Part shown: positions 10,641 through 22,448 of the stretch, piece by piece
Position numbering within the stretch: the stretch's first letter is position 1
How the letters are laid out: each line of letters begins with the position of its first letter
Source: Mesodorylaimus sp. YZB2_4
Taxonomy: Eukaryota; Nematoda; Enoplea; Dorylaimida; Dorylaimidae
DNA length: 64,000 bases
Direction of reading: 5' to 3'
Assembly (NCBI GenBank): GCA_030248295.1
Contig: JASANH010001039.1
Coordinates: 682,001 to 746,000 of the forward strand
The notes under the pieces: generated by a model
What the model was told of the DNA's origin: nothing
The model's input: only the letters and a program-made list of their open reading frames with translations
Databases searched by the model: none
Program-made: the position numbers and the translations under genes

Positions 10641-11690
10641 ATATTTGTCGATCTATATCTATATTTCATTTATACTGCAATCAGGTCGTCAATAGGAAGC
10701 TACTGTATTGCCTAACGATCAGCTAGCTCAGTGTCCCTTGAAAGGGGTGACAACGGAAATCTGATGAAAGATTCGTTCACGCGCTAAACAGCTATTTAGT
10801 ACCGACTTCTAAGGATTTTTTGAAGAATCAAAATATCTTCTTTCTCGATTCCATAAATTTTTATTCTTTTCGTTGAAGAAACCTAAAAGTTTTTTAAGCA
10901 TGTTGTTTTTTACAATATCAGGCGTCTGCAGGCCAAGAAGACATCGCACCAGGATAGTGTTTTTTTTTAAACTTAGCGAATCCTCCCTCCCAAGCCTCCC
11001 AAGGCATTGCCTGGCAGCCAGCCTTAGCAGAGCAAGAAATGCTACAAAAAATTAGTGTGATAGCACATTTTACAGCGTGACAGTTGCTTTTTGCACCATG
11101 GTCAGGCGAGGAATAGAGATAAAATTGCATCAAAATTGTGCCCCACGCTGATAAGTATCCACAGAAAACAGCGTACTCACCGACTGTTTTTCTGAAGCCC
11201 TCATATGCTCCCGTCGATCAGGTTTAAAATTTTTTCCGTCTTTCTTTAATCTGTGTGCGCATTTGTATTTCCTGAAATTCTGCTGTATAGTTTTCTCAAA
11301 ACCACAGTCTACCTCCACCTGGTCACAAGATGGACGCCTTCCTTCCTCAACGTTGGTTTCAATATTGTAACGTGGAAATCGTAGTCATATTTTATCAGTT
11401 AGCAATGAGCATTCATGTGTCAGCCAGCCCCATGGCCATGTATCAAATAGCTTGCGTTAGGATTTTACAAAAAACCGCAAATCTTTGCCCAATGTTATTC
11501 AAAATCTTTCTGACCAATCCATTTGCTCCTCCTTGGGCGTGGATCAGATCAGAACGAACTAGTCTGCACCATGGTTTTCGCAGCTGGAATTCGCAACTCA
11601 AAAAGAAACTATTCGTTGGTTCATGATTTCTTCAATTTCTCATACTTTATCCGGGATAATATCAGATGTGTTTTTGGTTGCCTTCAGCGA
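10640..11690. other. Intergenic, nothing identified
   Basis: Several short open frames on both strands overlap without motifs or splice context. No RNA gene or repeat boundary recognised. Confidence 0.45.
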
Positions 11691-12370
11691 CGAGTCTCGT
11701 GGCCTGGTGGGTCAGGCGTCTGCCTCTCACGCCTAGACCCGTACCACAGAAAGCAGATAGAGGTAGGGCACTACCGTTTGGAAGAGGTAGGGGGTGCCAA
11801 AAGATAGGATTACCAACTGGTAACGGGTAGAGGTAGAGACAGGCCTACCGCTACCACTAAATGCGGGTAGGGAAAAGATAGAACTACCTGATCTTTGCTG
11901 CCAGCAATCCATTACGTTTTTCTGTGAAACTCCGCTAATAAATCTGCACTTGGAAGGAAACAGGTTTTTCTACCCATTATCAGTGGCGGCAACACAAAAA
12001 ATATTCATGGCTGCCGGGGAGAAAGGCTGACATCCTTTCGCATTGAGATGGGTCGACCACCCTATCCTACCCATTGTCTATCATCCTGTGCAGCCGTCCC
12101 ATCTTTTGCGCGCTCTTTCGTATTGCTTTCTTTCCCTACCCGTTGGCTACCCTCCTCTAGAGCAGGGTAGCCAAATGATAGGGGTAGACATCTACCTCTA
12201 CCAGTTGGCTCCCTCTAGCTGCTCTTTCTGTGGTACTGGTAAGGGTGAGGATAGCCTTGTCTCTACCTCCGGGTAGGCCTATCTTTGCCAAAAGGTACCC
12301 CCTGCCTGCCTTCTGTGGTACGGCCTCAGGTGCGCAGTTACAGGCGAGTGTTCGACTCGTGGGCCGGTAA
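11690..12370 (+). repeat. tRNA-derived SINE split by a later insertion
   Basis: GTGGCCTGGTGGGTCAGGCGTCTGCC with TCACGCCTAG ends at about 11738. The matching 3' part (AGGTGCGCAGTTACAGGCGAG, then TGTTCGACTCGTGGGCC) resumes at about 12328. Together they match the SINE heads at 3108, 3650 and 9508. The intervening bases are the inverted-repeat element at 11739-12323. Confidence 0.6.
11739..12323. mobile_element. Terminal-inverted-repeat MITE inserted in a SINE
   Basis: The ends are CCGTACCACAGAA and TTCTGTGGTACGG, a perfect 13-bp inverted pair. Subterminal DNA on both sides is packed with GGTAG/CTACC and GATAG/CTATC units. A second internal copy of the end, CTTTCTGTGGTAC, occurs at about 12224-12236. 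No coding capacity. Target duplication is ambiguous: TA if the element starts at CCACAG, or a diverged 8-mer GCCTAGAC/GCCTCAGG if the TIR includes CCG. Length is about 585 bp. Confidence 0.65.
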
Positions 12371-12437
12371 ATCATTTCGTGTAAATTGTGTCCCTTTACC
12401 CTCGATTGCGCATAAGCGTTTGTTGATGTGATAAAAC

Positions 12438-13700
12438 ATGAACATGAACATGAACGAGATTGGTCGTAAAAAAATTATTCTCTTGGGTTAATTTGGAAGT
12501 TTTCTTGTATTTGGCACCATAACATTATTTTTTCATTTTCCTTCTCACATTTCATTTTCTGTTGTGGCATTGTCGCATGTCCTTGGCGGGGCGTGCGGGC
12601 TCATATCTAGTTTCATGACAGCATGTGCCGCCTATCTGGCCGATACCCTCGCCGATAATCAAGAATCACTGACCGTGCGGTTGACCATTTTACAAATCTG
12701 TGCTGGATCGTCTTCTATGGGCCTACTTCTGGCAGGAGCTCTTCTAAGAATTATTACTTATAAGCAAATTCTAATCGTGAGCACCGGGTTGATCGGGGCG
12801 GCATTTGTGTTTGGTATAATACGTCTTCAAGGAACCCCCAAAAAATATGGCAGCCAATATGCATATACACTGGCGACCAGTAATCTGGAGGGAGAAGATA
12901 TAATTCAAAACCCAGAAACAACAAAGTTTCAGAGTCATTTCGAAACTGTTCCACACCCCAAGTCCGTGTTGCGAATATTTGCAAAAAATGTTAACTCAGG
13001 CTTGATGCTGCTGAAAGCAGTTTAGCTGACTTATTCCGCGCCGAGGGATGACCACAAACGGGCATACTTGTGGCTGGTGGGCCAGTGATTTTTAATTGTT
13101 ACTTGCTCCGATAGCATCACTGGAAACGCTATCTTTGGAGTTTACGTCCAGAACGATCCATTATTTTGGCGTCAAGACACGTTTTCTTATTACATATCTG
13201 TATCAGGCCAAGTGAAGTTGGCGGGAGCGAGTGCTGGGGTCATTATTCTAAAAAAGATGATAAGTTCACAAGACACCACAATTATTTTGCTATCAATCTT
13301 GTCATTGATGGCCCAACTGATATTAATCGCTTTTGCCAACAAATCTTGGATGTTAGTTTTGGCTGCTGGCGCAGGCCTGCTCTCCTCTTTGGGTGATCCG
13401 TGCACACAATCATTCGTTGCCAAATTAGTAACGGGGGATGAATTGGGTGAATCTTACACAGCATTCAGCCTTTCTGCCACTTTGGGCTTTTTTGTCAGCG
13501 GAACTGTAGCTGGGGCCATTTATCGAGCTACCTTGGCCTACTTTCCTGCTTCCATGTTCCTGTGCATGGCTGCAGGCTTACTGGTCAATTATGTTGCGGT
13601 CATGTGGATTCGATTTGACTCGAAAAAAGGAGCGAAAGGCAGTAGTGAAGTAAGCGATCTAGAAATAATGCGAGTCGAAAAGGCGAAATCGGGTAATTGA
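12438..13700 (+). pseudogene. SLC46-like (proton-coupled folate transporter type) MFS pseudogene
   Basis: One frame (multiples of three) carries major-facilitator sequence from IGRKKIILLG through VLGGACGLISSFMTACAAYLADT to a C-terminal set of membrane segments (SWMLVLAAGAGLLSSLGDP, LGFFVSGTVAGAIY, MFLCMAAGLLVNYVAVMW). Three in-frame stops interrupt it: TAA at 12489, TAG at 13023 and TGA at 13086. The first transmembrane segments are missing. The conserved order of GRKK loop, GG..G....... YLAD segment and C-terminal bundle is that of SLC46-type transporters, which carry folate-like or other anionic solutes. The absence of introns suggests a 5'-truncated retrocopy. No function expected. Confidence 0.75.
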
Positions 13701-14640
13701 AGAAAAAAATTTCGCTTTGAAGAAGTGAATGTAGGATTTACTGTAGCGCATGTAGCGTTTAGAAAACGGCACTATATACAGTAGGTTGGACACGTGGAGA
13801 ACATGGACAATGAAGCTTTTCCCCCCCCCCCCCCCCCCCCACTGTTCTGTGTGAATTCGATGCAGCCATGGCAGAGATGAGAAAATATGAGATGATGATG
13901 ATGATAAAATGAGACATTCAGTTTCGAATAGAGCATAAAAAATGGCATAGTCAGGTTTTTCTTAGTTGAAAATTCCGCTTCTAATATTAAAATCATAAAG
14001 AGAGAAAGCCAGTACTGATTATCATAACGTAAGTAAGGAACTTTTGAGTTTCCCGCCCTCGCTGTTAGGGTAGATTGATGTATGACATTAGAACGGTTCG
14101 GGCGGGTTTTCTCTGGATATCGCGAAAGGCTTTTAACTTTTTATTTATCACGGAAAACAAATACTTCAATGCAAATTTGATCGACTATTGCGATAATTCC
14201 GTGAAAGTCGAGGTTGCACAAATGGCACTGATGGGGGGGGGGGGATCCCGAAAGCCTGTCTTAAAATCCTGTTCATTAGCGTAGAACACTGCAAACAGGG
14301 TGATCTCGAGAGGGTGGGCTCCCTCTCGGAGCTTTAGGCGCTTTGAAAGCTGTATTTGTAGCTTCCGCAATGAGTTGATGAATTTCCCCCTCAGTTATTC
14401 AATTTTGGCCAATAATGCACCCATTATTCTTCATTGTCGCAAAATTTTGCTTGCTCACACAGCGATGAGTTCACGCAACAACGCCAACGCATTTGCTTTT
14501 GTGACCTCGAAGCTGGCGATTTCGTATTATGAGTCACGGGATCACCAGAAAAATTCCATAATGGGCAACTCCACAATAGAAACGTGTTTTCCAGTCGAAA
14601 TAAACTGGAAACTGGTAAAAATTCTTTTGTTGCTTGTGCA
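13701..14640. other. Intergenic with poly(C) and poly(G) runs
   Basis: Contains 20 consecutive C at 13821-13840 and 12 consecutive G at 14233-14244. A short (GAT)n run is at about 13891-13905. The 115-codon open stretch at 14300-14647 overlaps the promoter of the next gene and has no motif. No gene called. Confidence 0.5.
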
Positions 14641-14648
14641 TATATAAA
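14641..14648 (+). promoter_or_regulatory. TATA box of the second cysteine-rich gene
   Basis: TATATAAA, followed at a suitable distance by a leader that ends at a GT donor (14784). A 55-bp leader intron (14784-14838) places its acceptor TCTTGTAG seven bases before the ATG at 14846. Transcription start is inferred near 14670. Confidence 0.55.
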
Positions 14649-14845
14649 TGCGTCATTGCCAACAAGCTTTCAGTTAGTCCTCAGCATCAGGTTTTCACTG
14701 CGAATTTTTTAGTTTGATATCCTTTATCTTTATTACGTCCGGATTTTACTGTACTGGAATTTTTTCAAGCAGCAGCTGGTACTGTAAGTTTTGTTAGTTC
14801 CTCCATTATTTTATTGAAACTGGTACTCTTTCTTGTAGGCCAAAA

Positions 14846-15642
14846 ATGTTATTGTTTACTTTTCTGATCATAGTTTCATTGCCTTCTGTCATTCTGGCGC
14901 AGCCGGCTGACACTGATATCTGCTGGCGAGACACATACTTTCGAGGCTCTGGCTCCATCCCAATCAACTGCACTGATGAGTACGAACCCTACGGTGGCCT
15001 GTGCTATTCAGTATGCGAGGCTGGATACGAAGGTAAGTCACACCTGGCCATTTTCCCACCACTAAAACTCCTTTTTTAGGTGTGGGCCCTGTATGTTGGG
15101 AGAAATGTCCAGGAGGATGGCAAGAGCACGGTTCGACTTGTACTCGGTCGAGCGAGTCCTACTTTCCATGTCCTTGGTATGACATTTGTGGATTGACTTT
15201 CGCTCGTGGCTGCCTTGATAATTGCACTGAGGGGTTCACTGCCGAGGGCTGCAAGTGTCGACGAGCGAGTGAAACGCGTGAACGAATGTCCAGACCACGA
15301 TCTACGTCAGACTATCCTAATTGTCCTCCGCTAGCACTCCTAGAAAATGGCCTGTGCTATCAACCATGTAACAACTCCTATGTCGAAGAAGGGCGTCTAT
15401 GTTGGATGAATAACACAGTCACGTCCAATTATACAATTCCCTGTAACAAATACGCCCTTGGACGAACGGTAGAGGATTGCAAAAATTTGAATGCAATACT
15501 GGAAGAAGCAGATATCTTGAGCCTCGAATGTGTTGGTTCCTTGGCGGCAGTCGCTACTAGAGGTGGATCTGACTTTATTCCGTGTGAAAACCAGATCAAG
15601 AAAGTTCTGGAAGAGCTGCCTTATAATCGCATATGCTTATAA
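14846..15642 (+). CDS. Secreted cysteine-rich family, copy 2
   Basis: Exons 14846-15032 and 15080-15642, with a 47-bp phase-1 intron, give 249 residues. Signal peptide MLLFTFLIIVSLPSVILAQ precedes CWRDTYFRGSGSIP...C...GGLCYSVC and, across the intron, GVGPVCWEKCPGGW. Next comes the six-cysteine block with YFPCPWYDICGLTFARGC, then a more diverged second repeat (SDYPNCPPLALLENGLCYQPC, EEGRLCWMN), then the cysteine-containing tail ending VLEELPYNRICL. The second repeat has lost the SYGRG core seen in other copies, and this is the most divergent paralogue. It has N-glycosylation sequons (for example NCT, NNT). Likely secreted and disulfide-bonded; function unknown. Confidence 0.85.
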
Positions 15643-17520
15643 AAATGGCTTATCGTTAGTTTGGCAACTTAGAAATGTTTTGCAACAATTTTTGCTTGAG
15701 AAAGTTAAAGTGGTTAAACTGAAAAACACTTTCTTGCTATTCCATAAAAATCTACAGTAGTATCTCCAACATTATCATTTTCACCGACGTTCATAAGCAT
15801 ATTTTCCATCACATGATAGTGCCTGGATTTATGCCTATTTATAACGTCAGCCCATCACAATGACAGAACTTCAAACTCTCAGGCAAACAAATCGCACCGC
15901 AATGGAACAAACTAAAACTGTTATAAGCAGCCTATGGAAGCGCGCGAAATTTAAATTTCCGCTTCTTATAAATTGTGAAGTGGTCTATTTGAACTTTCAC
16001 ACACTGAACATCACATCGTTACTCATAGACCTTTCCAATGCGACAAAAGCTCAAGCGGCAACCTCTTTAAAAGGCTACCTCACTCACCTAGCTACCAGTC
16101 ATTTATTCAAAATTGCTTAACGAACTTCAATGGCCTGCTCCCACACAAAAGCGCACTTTTCAACGATCAATAAAGCTACCCCAGGAAAAATTTTTATCGT
16201 CTGCCAACGCATAGCTGTTCAAGACCTCATACAACTCATCCAACCATTTCACACCTCCAGAAGTCACTTTTTCGTGACATTTTACAGCAATATACCAAAT
16301 ACTATTGTGGAAAGCAGTTTTACTCATCCAACTGACTGAATCCTTGGGTGTCTATCCACGTCAGCTTTTGTATTTTCCAGACGAAAGATCTGACTCATCT
16401 GGGCCCAGTGTGACGTACTACTGGATCCGCCAGTCAAGAGTTTATTTACACTGAGGATGGCGACTGTCGAAAAGCATTGACAGGTTCGTAGACCACTGGC
16501 GCCCATGTTGCGATTGGTTCACTTCGGTGGAATGCACTGAGGTCGCAGCTGTAGCTGTTAATTTTTTTGTTTAAAATCTTTTCTGCTTTGCGAAATGAGA
16601 AAAACTTGACTTACTGGGATTTCTTGAACAGCTGCCTTTCTCGAAGTTGGGTAAAATTTTGGCTGCCTAAGCTAGAGTGAATAAGGGCTTGCTGAGTTTT
16701 CTTTCGTTTATTAGATTTTTGGTTAGCTAAAGTTTTAGTTTAGGAGAAAAATTTTTTTGTGATAATGCTATGCTTTTCCTTATAATCAGCTTCTATTTCG
16801 AGAAATTTTTGATTAAAAATCACTGCCGTAACCACTGTATGACGTCATGATGAGTCGTTGAAATTCTGATTATATTCTTTTTTCAAAAAATTTTGCAGAA
16901 GAGCTGCAGGATTGATGATTAGGAGCAGAAAATTTTATGCATATCTTAAGCGAGTGGATTTCTAACTGGACAGATATATCGTGATTTTTCGAAAAATTTG
17001 GGTCCACAAGCACACCTTTTTTAGTCATAAATGAAAAATTTTCATCAAAAATATGTGATCGTAATTTTTATTTGATCTCTTGCTTAAGGTTGCCGCAGTC
17101 AATATTTTTCCCACTATTTTTCGCATTCCTTAGTAGAAAATCAGCTTATGTTTGTCGACATTGGCTTATGACAGAAACATGTCGAAAAGTCGGTTTGTGT
17201 ACCTTGATCCTAGGCTGAAGCTTCGGTTCTTATCGCGTAAGCTGGCACTAAACTCAGCATATGGTAGCTCACTCTTAAGAGCAGAAAAGCTGGCAGACCG
17301 CCACACGTCTGCTTGCACTGGAATGCTGTCGCACAGTGCTGATAAGAAGCAGACGTCAATGGATAAAGACAGTACACTACATTCTTTTGTAAATAAAGCC
17401 AGTAAACCACAGTTTACTAGCAGCTTTTGATCAGCGTCCTACCCAAACTTCTGCGAAATCACCACAGCTAGTGTTAACAAAGCTGTGCATTTTTAGTAAA
17501 ATCAGAAATCTAATATTATT
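15643..17520. other. Intergenic, nothing identified
   Basis: AT-rich. Open frames of 60-92 codons (15860-16120, 16130-16339, 17152-17430) show no motif. No repeats with clear ends. The acceptor for the third cysteine-rich gene (GGTTTTAG, ending 17530) closes the region. Confidence 0.45.
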
Positions 17521-17534
17521 CCGGTTTTAGCGCA

Positions 17535-18364
17535 ATGACAGCATACTTTTTCATAATTCTGGTCATTGCAAAGTTGGCTTCGGGGCAATGGCCACATTTT
17601 GGTGACTCAAGTTTGAATATATGTTGGCGGGAAAGTTATGGTCGAGGTGTGGGCACCATACCAAATCATTGCACAGATGGATACGAATTGAACGGCGCCT
17701 TGTGTTATCCATCCTGCGAACAAGGGTACACTGGTATGAGAGCAGTTTTCGATGCATTTTCCAAGCTTATATCTGAAAATTTTTAGGAGTGGGTCCTGTT
17801 TGTTGGAAAAATTGTGACCCAGGGTGGACGGACATCGGGGCACTGTGTAGCATCCTCACAGACATCTATTTTCCTTGTCCTTGGTACGACATCTGCGGGT
17901 TGACATTCGCCAAAGGATGCAAAATAAACTGCAAAGAAGGCTACCACAACGATGGCTGTTCCTGTCGTCGTCCCGGTCAAACAGTAGCGAAGAAATCCTA
18001 TGGGCGTACGGCAGGCATCGTACCCGAGTGCAATCCACAAGGTCAAGAGGAAGACGCCGGGCTGTGTTACTCACTGTGCAGTCCTCAGTTTATCGGGGTG
18101 GGACCAGTTTGTTGGAGAAACGATTCGGGTAGTTCCAATTACACAGTGCCATGTGGTCTGATCACATTGGCTTATGGCGAGACTGAGGCCGATTGCGATG
18201 ACTTAGCTTCGATATTGCAAGATGCTGGAATAACTGCCGTTACTTGCGTTGCCTCGTTGATCGCCACGATCATCACTGGCGAGATTGTCGGATCGGGTAG
18301 ATGTCGTAAACAAATTCAAGATGTTCTGCCAAAATTAATTAATACTCGTGTATGTGCAGGATAA
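17535..18364 (+). CDS. Secreted cysteine-rich family, copy 3 (reference-like member)
   Basis: Exons 17535-17733 and 17787-18364, with a 53-bp phase-1 intron, encode 258 residues. The leader MTAYFFIILVIAKLASGQW is followed by CWRESYGRGVGTIPNHC and NGALCYPSC; the intron falls in YTG|VGPVCW. Exon 2 holds GVGPVCWKNCDPGWTDIGALC, the module YFPCPWYDICGLTFAKGC...NC...GCSC, a second unit KKSYGRTAGIVPEC...AGLCYSLC...GVGPVCWRN, and a 70-residue tail with four cysteines. The two SYGR...GPVCW units are plainly related, so the protein contains an internal duplication around the CPWYDIC module. A splice acceptor sits four bases before the ATG, so a non-coding leader exon is expected upstream. Function unknown. 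Confidence 0.87.
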
Positions 18365-19300
18365 AGTTCTGTTTCTGTAAGCAAAACTCTTGATTCTTTT
18401 TGCATGGGCACGATTTAAAAGAGTGATTTAGTAAATGGTGTCGAAAATCACTGAACTAACGATAAATGCGGTATTTTCATTTTTTCCAAAAATCCTTTTC
18501 TGATTCCAGAGACCCTGAAACCCTGTGAAAGACAAGATTTCCACACTCCGTTTTGCTAAGGTCTATTTACCCGTAAAAACAGAAATGTATCAGAGAAATT
18601 TGGACTGCACGCACTTCCCGCGCTTTTGACTGTGATGAGCAGGATAGCAAATTACTGTAATCGTGAAAATTTTCAGTGAACTTTCTCAGAAATAGAAAGA
18701 AAATATTACTGCTCAGTTTTTTCGATATTGAGCAACATAAACGACTTCTTATGCGTTTTTTTCAATAAAATAGAAAAAGGATACACTGACCGTTAGGATG
18801 GCACATATCGAAAAGCCAAGAACTTTGGAACAAAAGACGAAACAAAGAAAGATGCGATAATTTTTTGCATGTCTTGAAATTAATATAAATCTTCATTATG
18901 CTGCACTGGGCAGTTGGCAGTGGTTATCTGAAGCACCACTGAAATTGACAAATTGCTGAAATTTACGGTCTCTGAAATGAAAACTGATTCTTGTTCTGTA
19001 AAAAGTTAACTGTTGAGTTTTTTTTTAATTTTAACAACAATTTTAATCAAGAATCAAGAATTATAATAAAAACTTGAAGTTTGGTCGTCCCCGGGTCGAC
19101 CCTTGCAAAAAAAGGTAGCCTTATTTTTTGAAAACAGCTGTGGTTAGGCTGCCCCCACATCGCATCGGCACCACACTGCACCCGCGGCGGCTACGTCGTG
19201 AACGGCAGACGGGCGAAGCGCCAACGCCCTCGCGCCCGTCCGCCAATCAATAAACCCGCCAGCCTGCCTGCTCGACCCGTCGGCCTGACGTTTCACGGTT
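18365..19300. other. Intergenic; GC-rich upstream flank of U1
   Basis: AT-rich until about 19080, then abruptly GC-rich (19150-19290), with no open frame or repeat recognised. The base shift coincides with the approach to the U1 snRNA gene and probably belongs to its promoter region, though I cannot identify a proximal sequence element. Confidence 0.4.
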
Positions 19301-19301
19301 G

Positions 19302-19309
19302 TATATAAG
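19302..19309 (+). promoter_or_regulatory. TATA-like element upstream of U1 snRNA
   Basis: TATATAAG lies 31 to 24 bases before the predicted U1 5' end, a plausible core promoter position. Whether it is used by RNA polymerase II here cannot be told from sequence. Confidence 0.4.
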
Positions 19310-19332
19310 GGTCGGGCTAGCCCTCATTCAGC

Positions 19333-19495
19333 ATACTTACCTGACGGGGAAGATCCTGCGATCATGAAGGCAGGTCTTCTGGGTCGAGGCTGGTCCATTG
19401 CACTCTAGGGCCCGCTGAAACCTAAGAGGGCGCAAAAATGTGCCACTCTACCGTGCAATTTTTTCGTAGGGGGGATTGCGTCCGCGCAGCCCCTG
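19333..19495 (+). ncRNA. U1: U1 spliceosomal snRNA
   Basis: The 5' end ATACTTACCTG is the invariant U1 sequence that pairs with 5' splice sites. Stem-loop I carries the GATCATGAAGG loop bound by U1-70K. Stem-loop II carries CCATTGCACTC, the U1A-binding loop. A T-rich Sm-type site (AATTTTTTCG) precedes the closing stem GGGGGATTGCGTCCGCGCAGCCCC. The length of about 163 nt matches metazoan U1. All landmark loops are intact, so the gene looks functional rather than one of the many U1 pseudogenes. Confidence 0.93.
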
Positions 19496-20750
19496 ACACT
19501 TGTCGGCACGATACTAACGACTCGAGAGCTCGAGCTTTCTAAATCACACTGTGAGAACTGCATTAACTCGACAAGAAAATCCCAAACTCACTTTCATGAA
19601 TCAGATTCTGTAAGGTAAGGGTATCTGTATCAGATTCTGTAAGGGTCGACTGATACCTTGCCAAGTGAAATTTTTGACCCTATGATTTTTGTGCTTGTAG
19701 TATGTTCCCCATGAGTGCATGGTGACGCAAAAGTCAAAACTGTTTTTCATCCCCTCCCTATGGAAATACGCGTAAAAACGTGTTGCTTGCGCGATATCGC
19801 CCGTATCTCTGCAACCTGTGGTCCTGGAATAATCTAAGACATACCAACATGACCGCAAGATGATGAGCTATCGAATGCTTTTTTAAACTTTTTCGTAGGT
19901 CCTACCGCTAGCGGGATATTCCCGCCAAAATTTTCCCCGCTTACTTGAGCGAATAACTCGAACCAAAATGTCGAAACCCACCCTGAAAATTTCACCATAT
20001 GTGCCCGCTTTCAAAAAATATAGGTGTTATACTTTCGTCTTCACACTTTGTGAATCTAATTAATGTCTCATTAACTGTGTTTGAATATCTCTTATATTTT
20101 AAAAGTTGCTCTAGATCTAACAATACGGAAAATACTAATTTTTAGACCAAAAGTGACGATGTTTTATTTCCATATAATTACAGTAAAGACATCTTTGAAA
20201 AGTTGCTTCCACCAAGACAACCAGTTTTATAGGTATTTGTGGCAGAGAAACAAAAAAGGGGCTCGAAAAGTTCGACTGTCCAGCCCGCGATAGGTTCTCA
20301 GAAACTCTCTCTTAATCATGCCATTATTTTTGCGCCTTTTACGTTGTTGATTGCGACCGTTTAATTTCTTCACAGTCACTTATGGATATCTTTCTTGTGC
20401 AGTGTTTGTAGTTTACCTTGCATATTGCGCAATATTCACCTTACAGTAGCTATTTGAGTTCACAGTGTACACACACATCTAAATACAAAACCATCTAAGA
20501 ATGCTACTTTCGCCAGCATTACTGTACAATAGATGTAACTTTGGAAAAAGATATAGATGTGGATACAATTTTAATATCTATATCTAAACAAGATATAGAT
20601 ATAGATATCAATATCCTCATCTATATCTCGGAAAAGATATCAGTAAATATTTGTAAAAGGTGTGTCGCCTCAATAAATATTAATAAAAACTCGCATATCC
20701 ACCTTTTGTACAAAGTCAGTAATTCAAAATATCTCGTCAGTCGAGAAAAA
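19496..20750. other. Intergenic, nothing identified
   Basis: Short overlapping open frames only. A (GATATA)-rich tract lies at about 20550-20640. No RNA gene or coding motif seen. Confidence 0.45.
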
Positions 20751-21665
20751 TTACAGTTGGCTGCGTACGAAATACGCATACGCAGAGTTTGCGTATTACG
20801 CATTGAAATTTGGATGCGTATACGCATACGCATTCTAACGCATGTACGCATATGCGAACTCGCTTGTACGCAATACATACAATGTGCACGCCGATATAAG
20901 CAGCTCGAGCTAAATTATAAATTGTCGCGTCTATAGATGAGGCGTTTCTACTGATGGCGACTATAGATGAGGCCAATGTGCCAACATCCTTTTCTTAATC
21001 CGTATTTCTTGTCTCAGAATTATTGTCTGTAGGGCATCTGCGTGTTTGAGTCATGCCTCATTTCAATTATGGACTGGCCTTGCACGTAGAGGGGAGGGCT
21101 GCCATATATATCCCCCATAACCGCATATATCTCCTTTATACTTTTTTTGGACCTTTTATGATTGTTCCCCATGTCGCCATAAGGTTTTCATGAAAGCCTT
21201 ATAAAGCCCCCAATCACAAAGAGAAGGTTTTTTGGGCAACTTTGCACGCAGTGGTCCCTGTCCAGGCTTCACAGTACGGAGTAGGTTTGATAGTTTATAG
21301 CGAGTCTGTAACTGCGCTAATTTATTTAGCCTCTTCGGTAAGGATTTGTCATGTACATTATGTTGGATACCAAGAGGAGTAAATATTTTTTTACTTGGAC
21401 TTTTAAAGCTGGCCGTAAGCGGCAGCGAAATGTTCTGCCATGTCAAAAGACCTTGCAGCTGCTACAGTAGCTGATAATTTTAGTCAAGGGCACATAGTTA
21501 GTTACAGTATGGAGCTAGAAACCGACTGTAAAAAGAACGCAATACGCAAACTTGTACGCATACATCGTGGAGTACGCAATTTGCGTATTGCGCAATACGC
21601 AAACGCATTCCAGAAAAATTTGCGTATTCGCATACGCATTCTGATCAAGTATTTTTACCAACCGT
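20750..21665. repeat. Dispersed repeat with ATACGCATACGC-type ends, copy 1
   Basis: The left end (about 20755-20890: GAAATACGCATACGC, then TTGAAATTTGGATGCGTATACG, then GTACGCAATACATACAATG) matches 33957-34110. The right end (about 21480-21660: GAACGCAATACGCAAACTT, then TTCGCATACGCATTC, then ATCAAGTA) matches 35330-35530. The two copies thus share both ends with different middles. Weak GTTGG/CCAAC termini suggest a non-autonomous DNA transposon with subterminal repeats. No target duplication found. Confidence 0.55.
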
Positions 21666-21929
21666 ACACGGTACAGAGCTTAGGTTGGGTCAGCCCGAAC
21701 CATGACCTCGTCCGGCTAGTACGTAGTTCTAGTCAGAAGATCTCACCAGGGCAACAATGGTATTGCGTCCGGCATCACTATAGTTAGAAGGCCTGAACCC
21801 CTCAACATAATGTTCCACTACTACACTTCGTTTTTAATGGGAGAAATCTATCCTGTCGTTTTTAATTGTTTTTCCAGTTTTCTCTGCTGTTTTGTGTTTC
21901 GTTCTCGTAGCCGGGTACTGTACGTCCAC

Positions 21930-22448
21930 GTGTTAACTCACGATCAGCTGCCAACACGAAAGGCAGCATATCATGTCGACAGTTTACCCACATCTGGCCT
22001 CTTTATCTGTTTGTTCTTCTTCATCTTTCAATGCTATCTTGCTTTTTATTCTTTTGACGTAGGCTTCACAGTCATAAACCACCGCATCCCAAACCCGCCC
22101 ACCAATAGTACCTGGTGCTTGAACCCGATCAGAGTCTGCATTTCCTCAAAAATATGCTAGGTTTCTCGCCAATCATGTGTTTGTTTAATTTTACTATTGT
22201 TTGCAATCGTTAGAACTTCGAAACATTCGCGACTTCTTTAAAAAATTCAGGTTGTAGCTCATAAAACCCACATTTCGCAAAATGCACCCAAGGACATTGA
22301 TAAATCACGCCATAACTTCGATAAAGAACCAAGCATTGATAATGCTAAGCTTGAAAATGGTATAAATACACATCAAACAGTGGACACTTATGAAAAGTAC
22401 CTTAAGAAGTGCGGTGATTTTTTCGGAAGTTGAGCTGTCAGTACCAAA
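21930..22448 (+). promoter_or_regulatory. Duplicated promoter and leader region of the fourth cysteine-rich gene
   Basis: This block is homologous to 28160-28704 upstream of the fifth gene (shared AAACCACCGCAT, TGAACC(C/T)GAT, GCATTTCC.CAAAAATATG, AGCATTGATAAT). Both carry a TATA box at the matching place (TATAAATA at 22361 here, TATAAA at 28618 there). In both, a short leader exon ends at a GT donor (22449 here). The leader intron runs to the acceptor TTCTTTAG ending at 23046. Confidence 0.6.

Noticed and set aside
19333..19345. ATACTTACCTG start considered as a spliced-leader RNA
   Set aside because: The following loops (U1-70K and U1A binding) and total length identify U1 snRNA; no leader donor is present inside the RNA.
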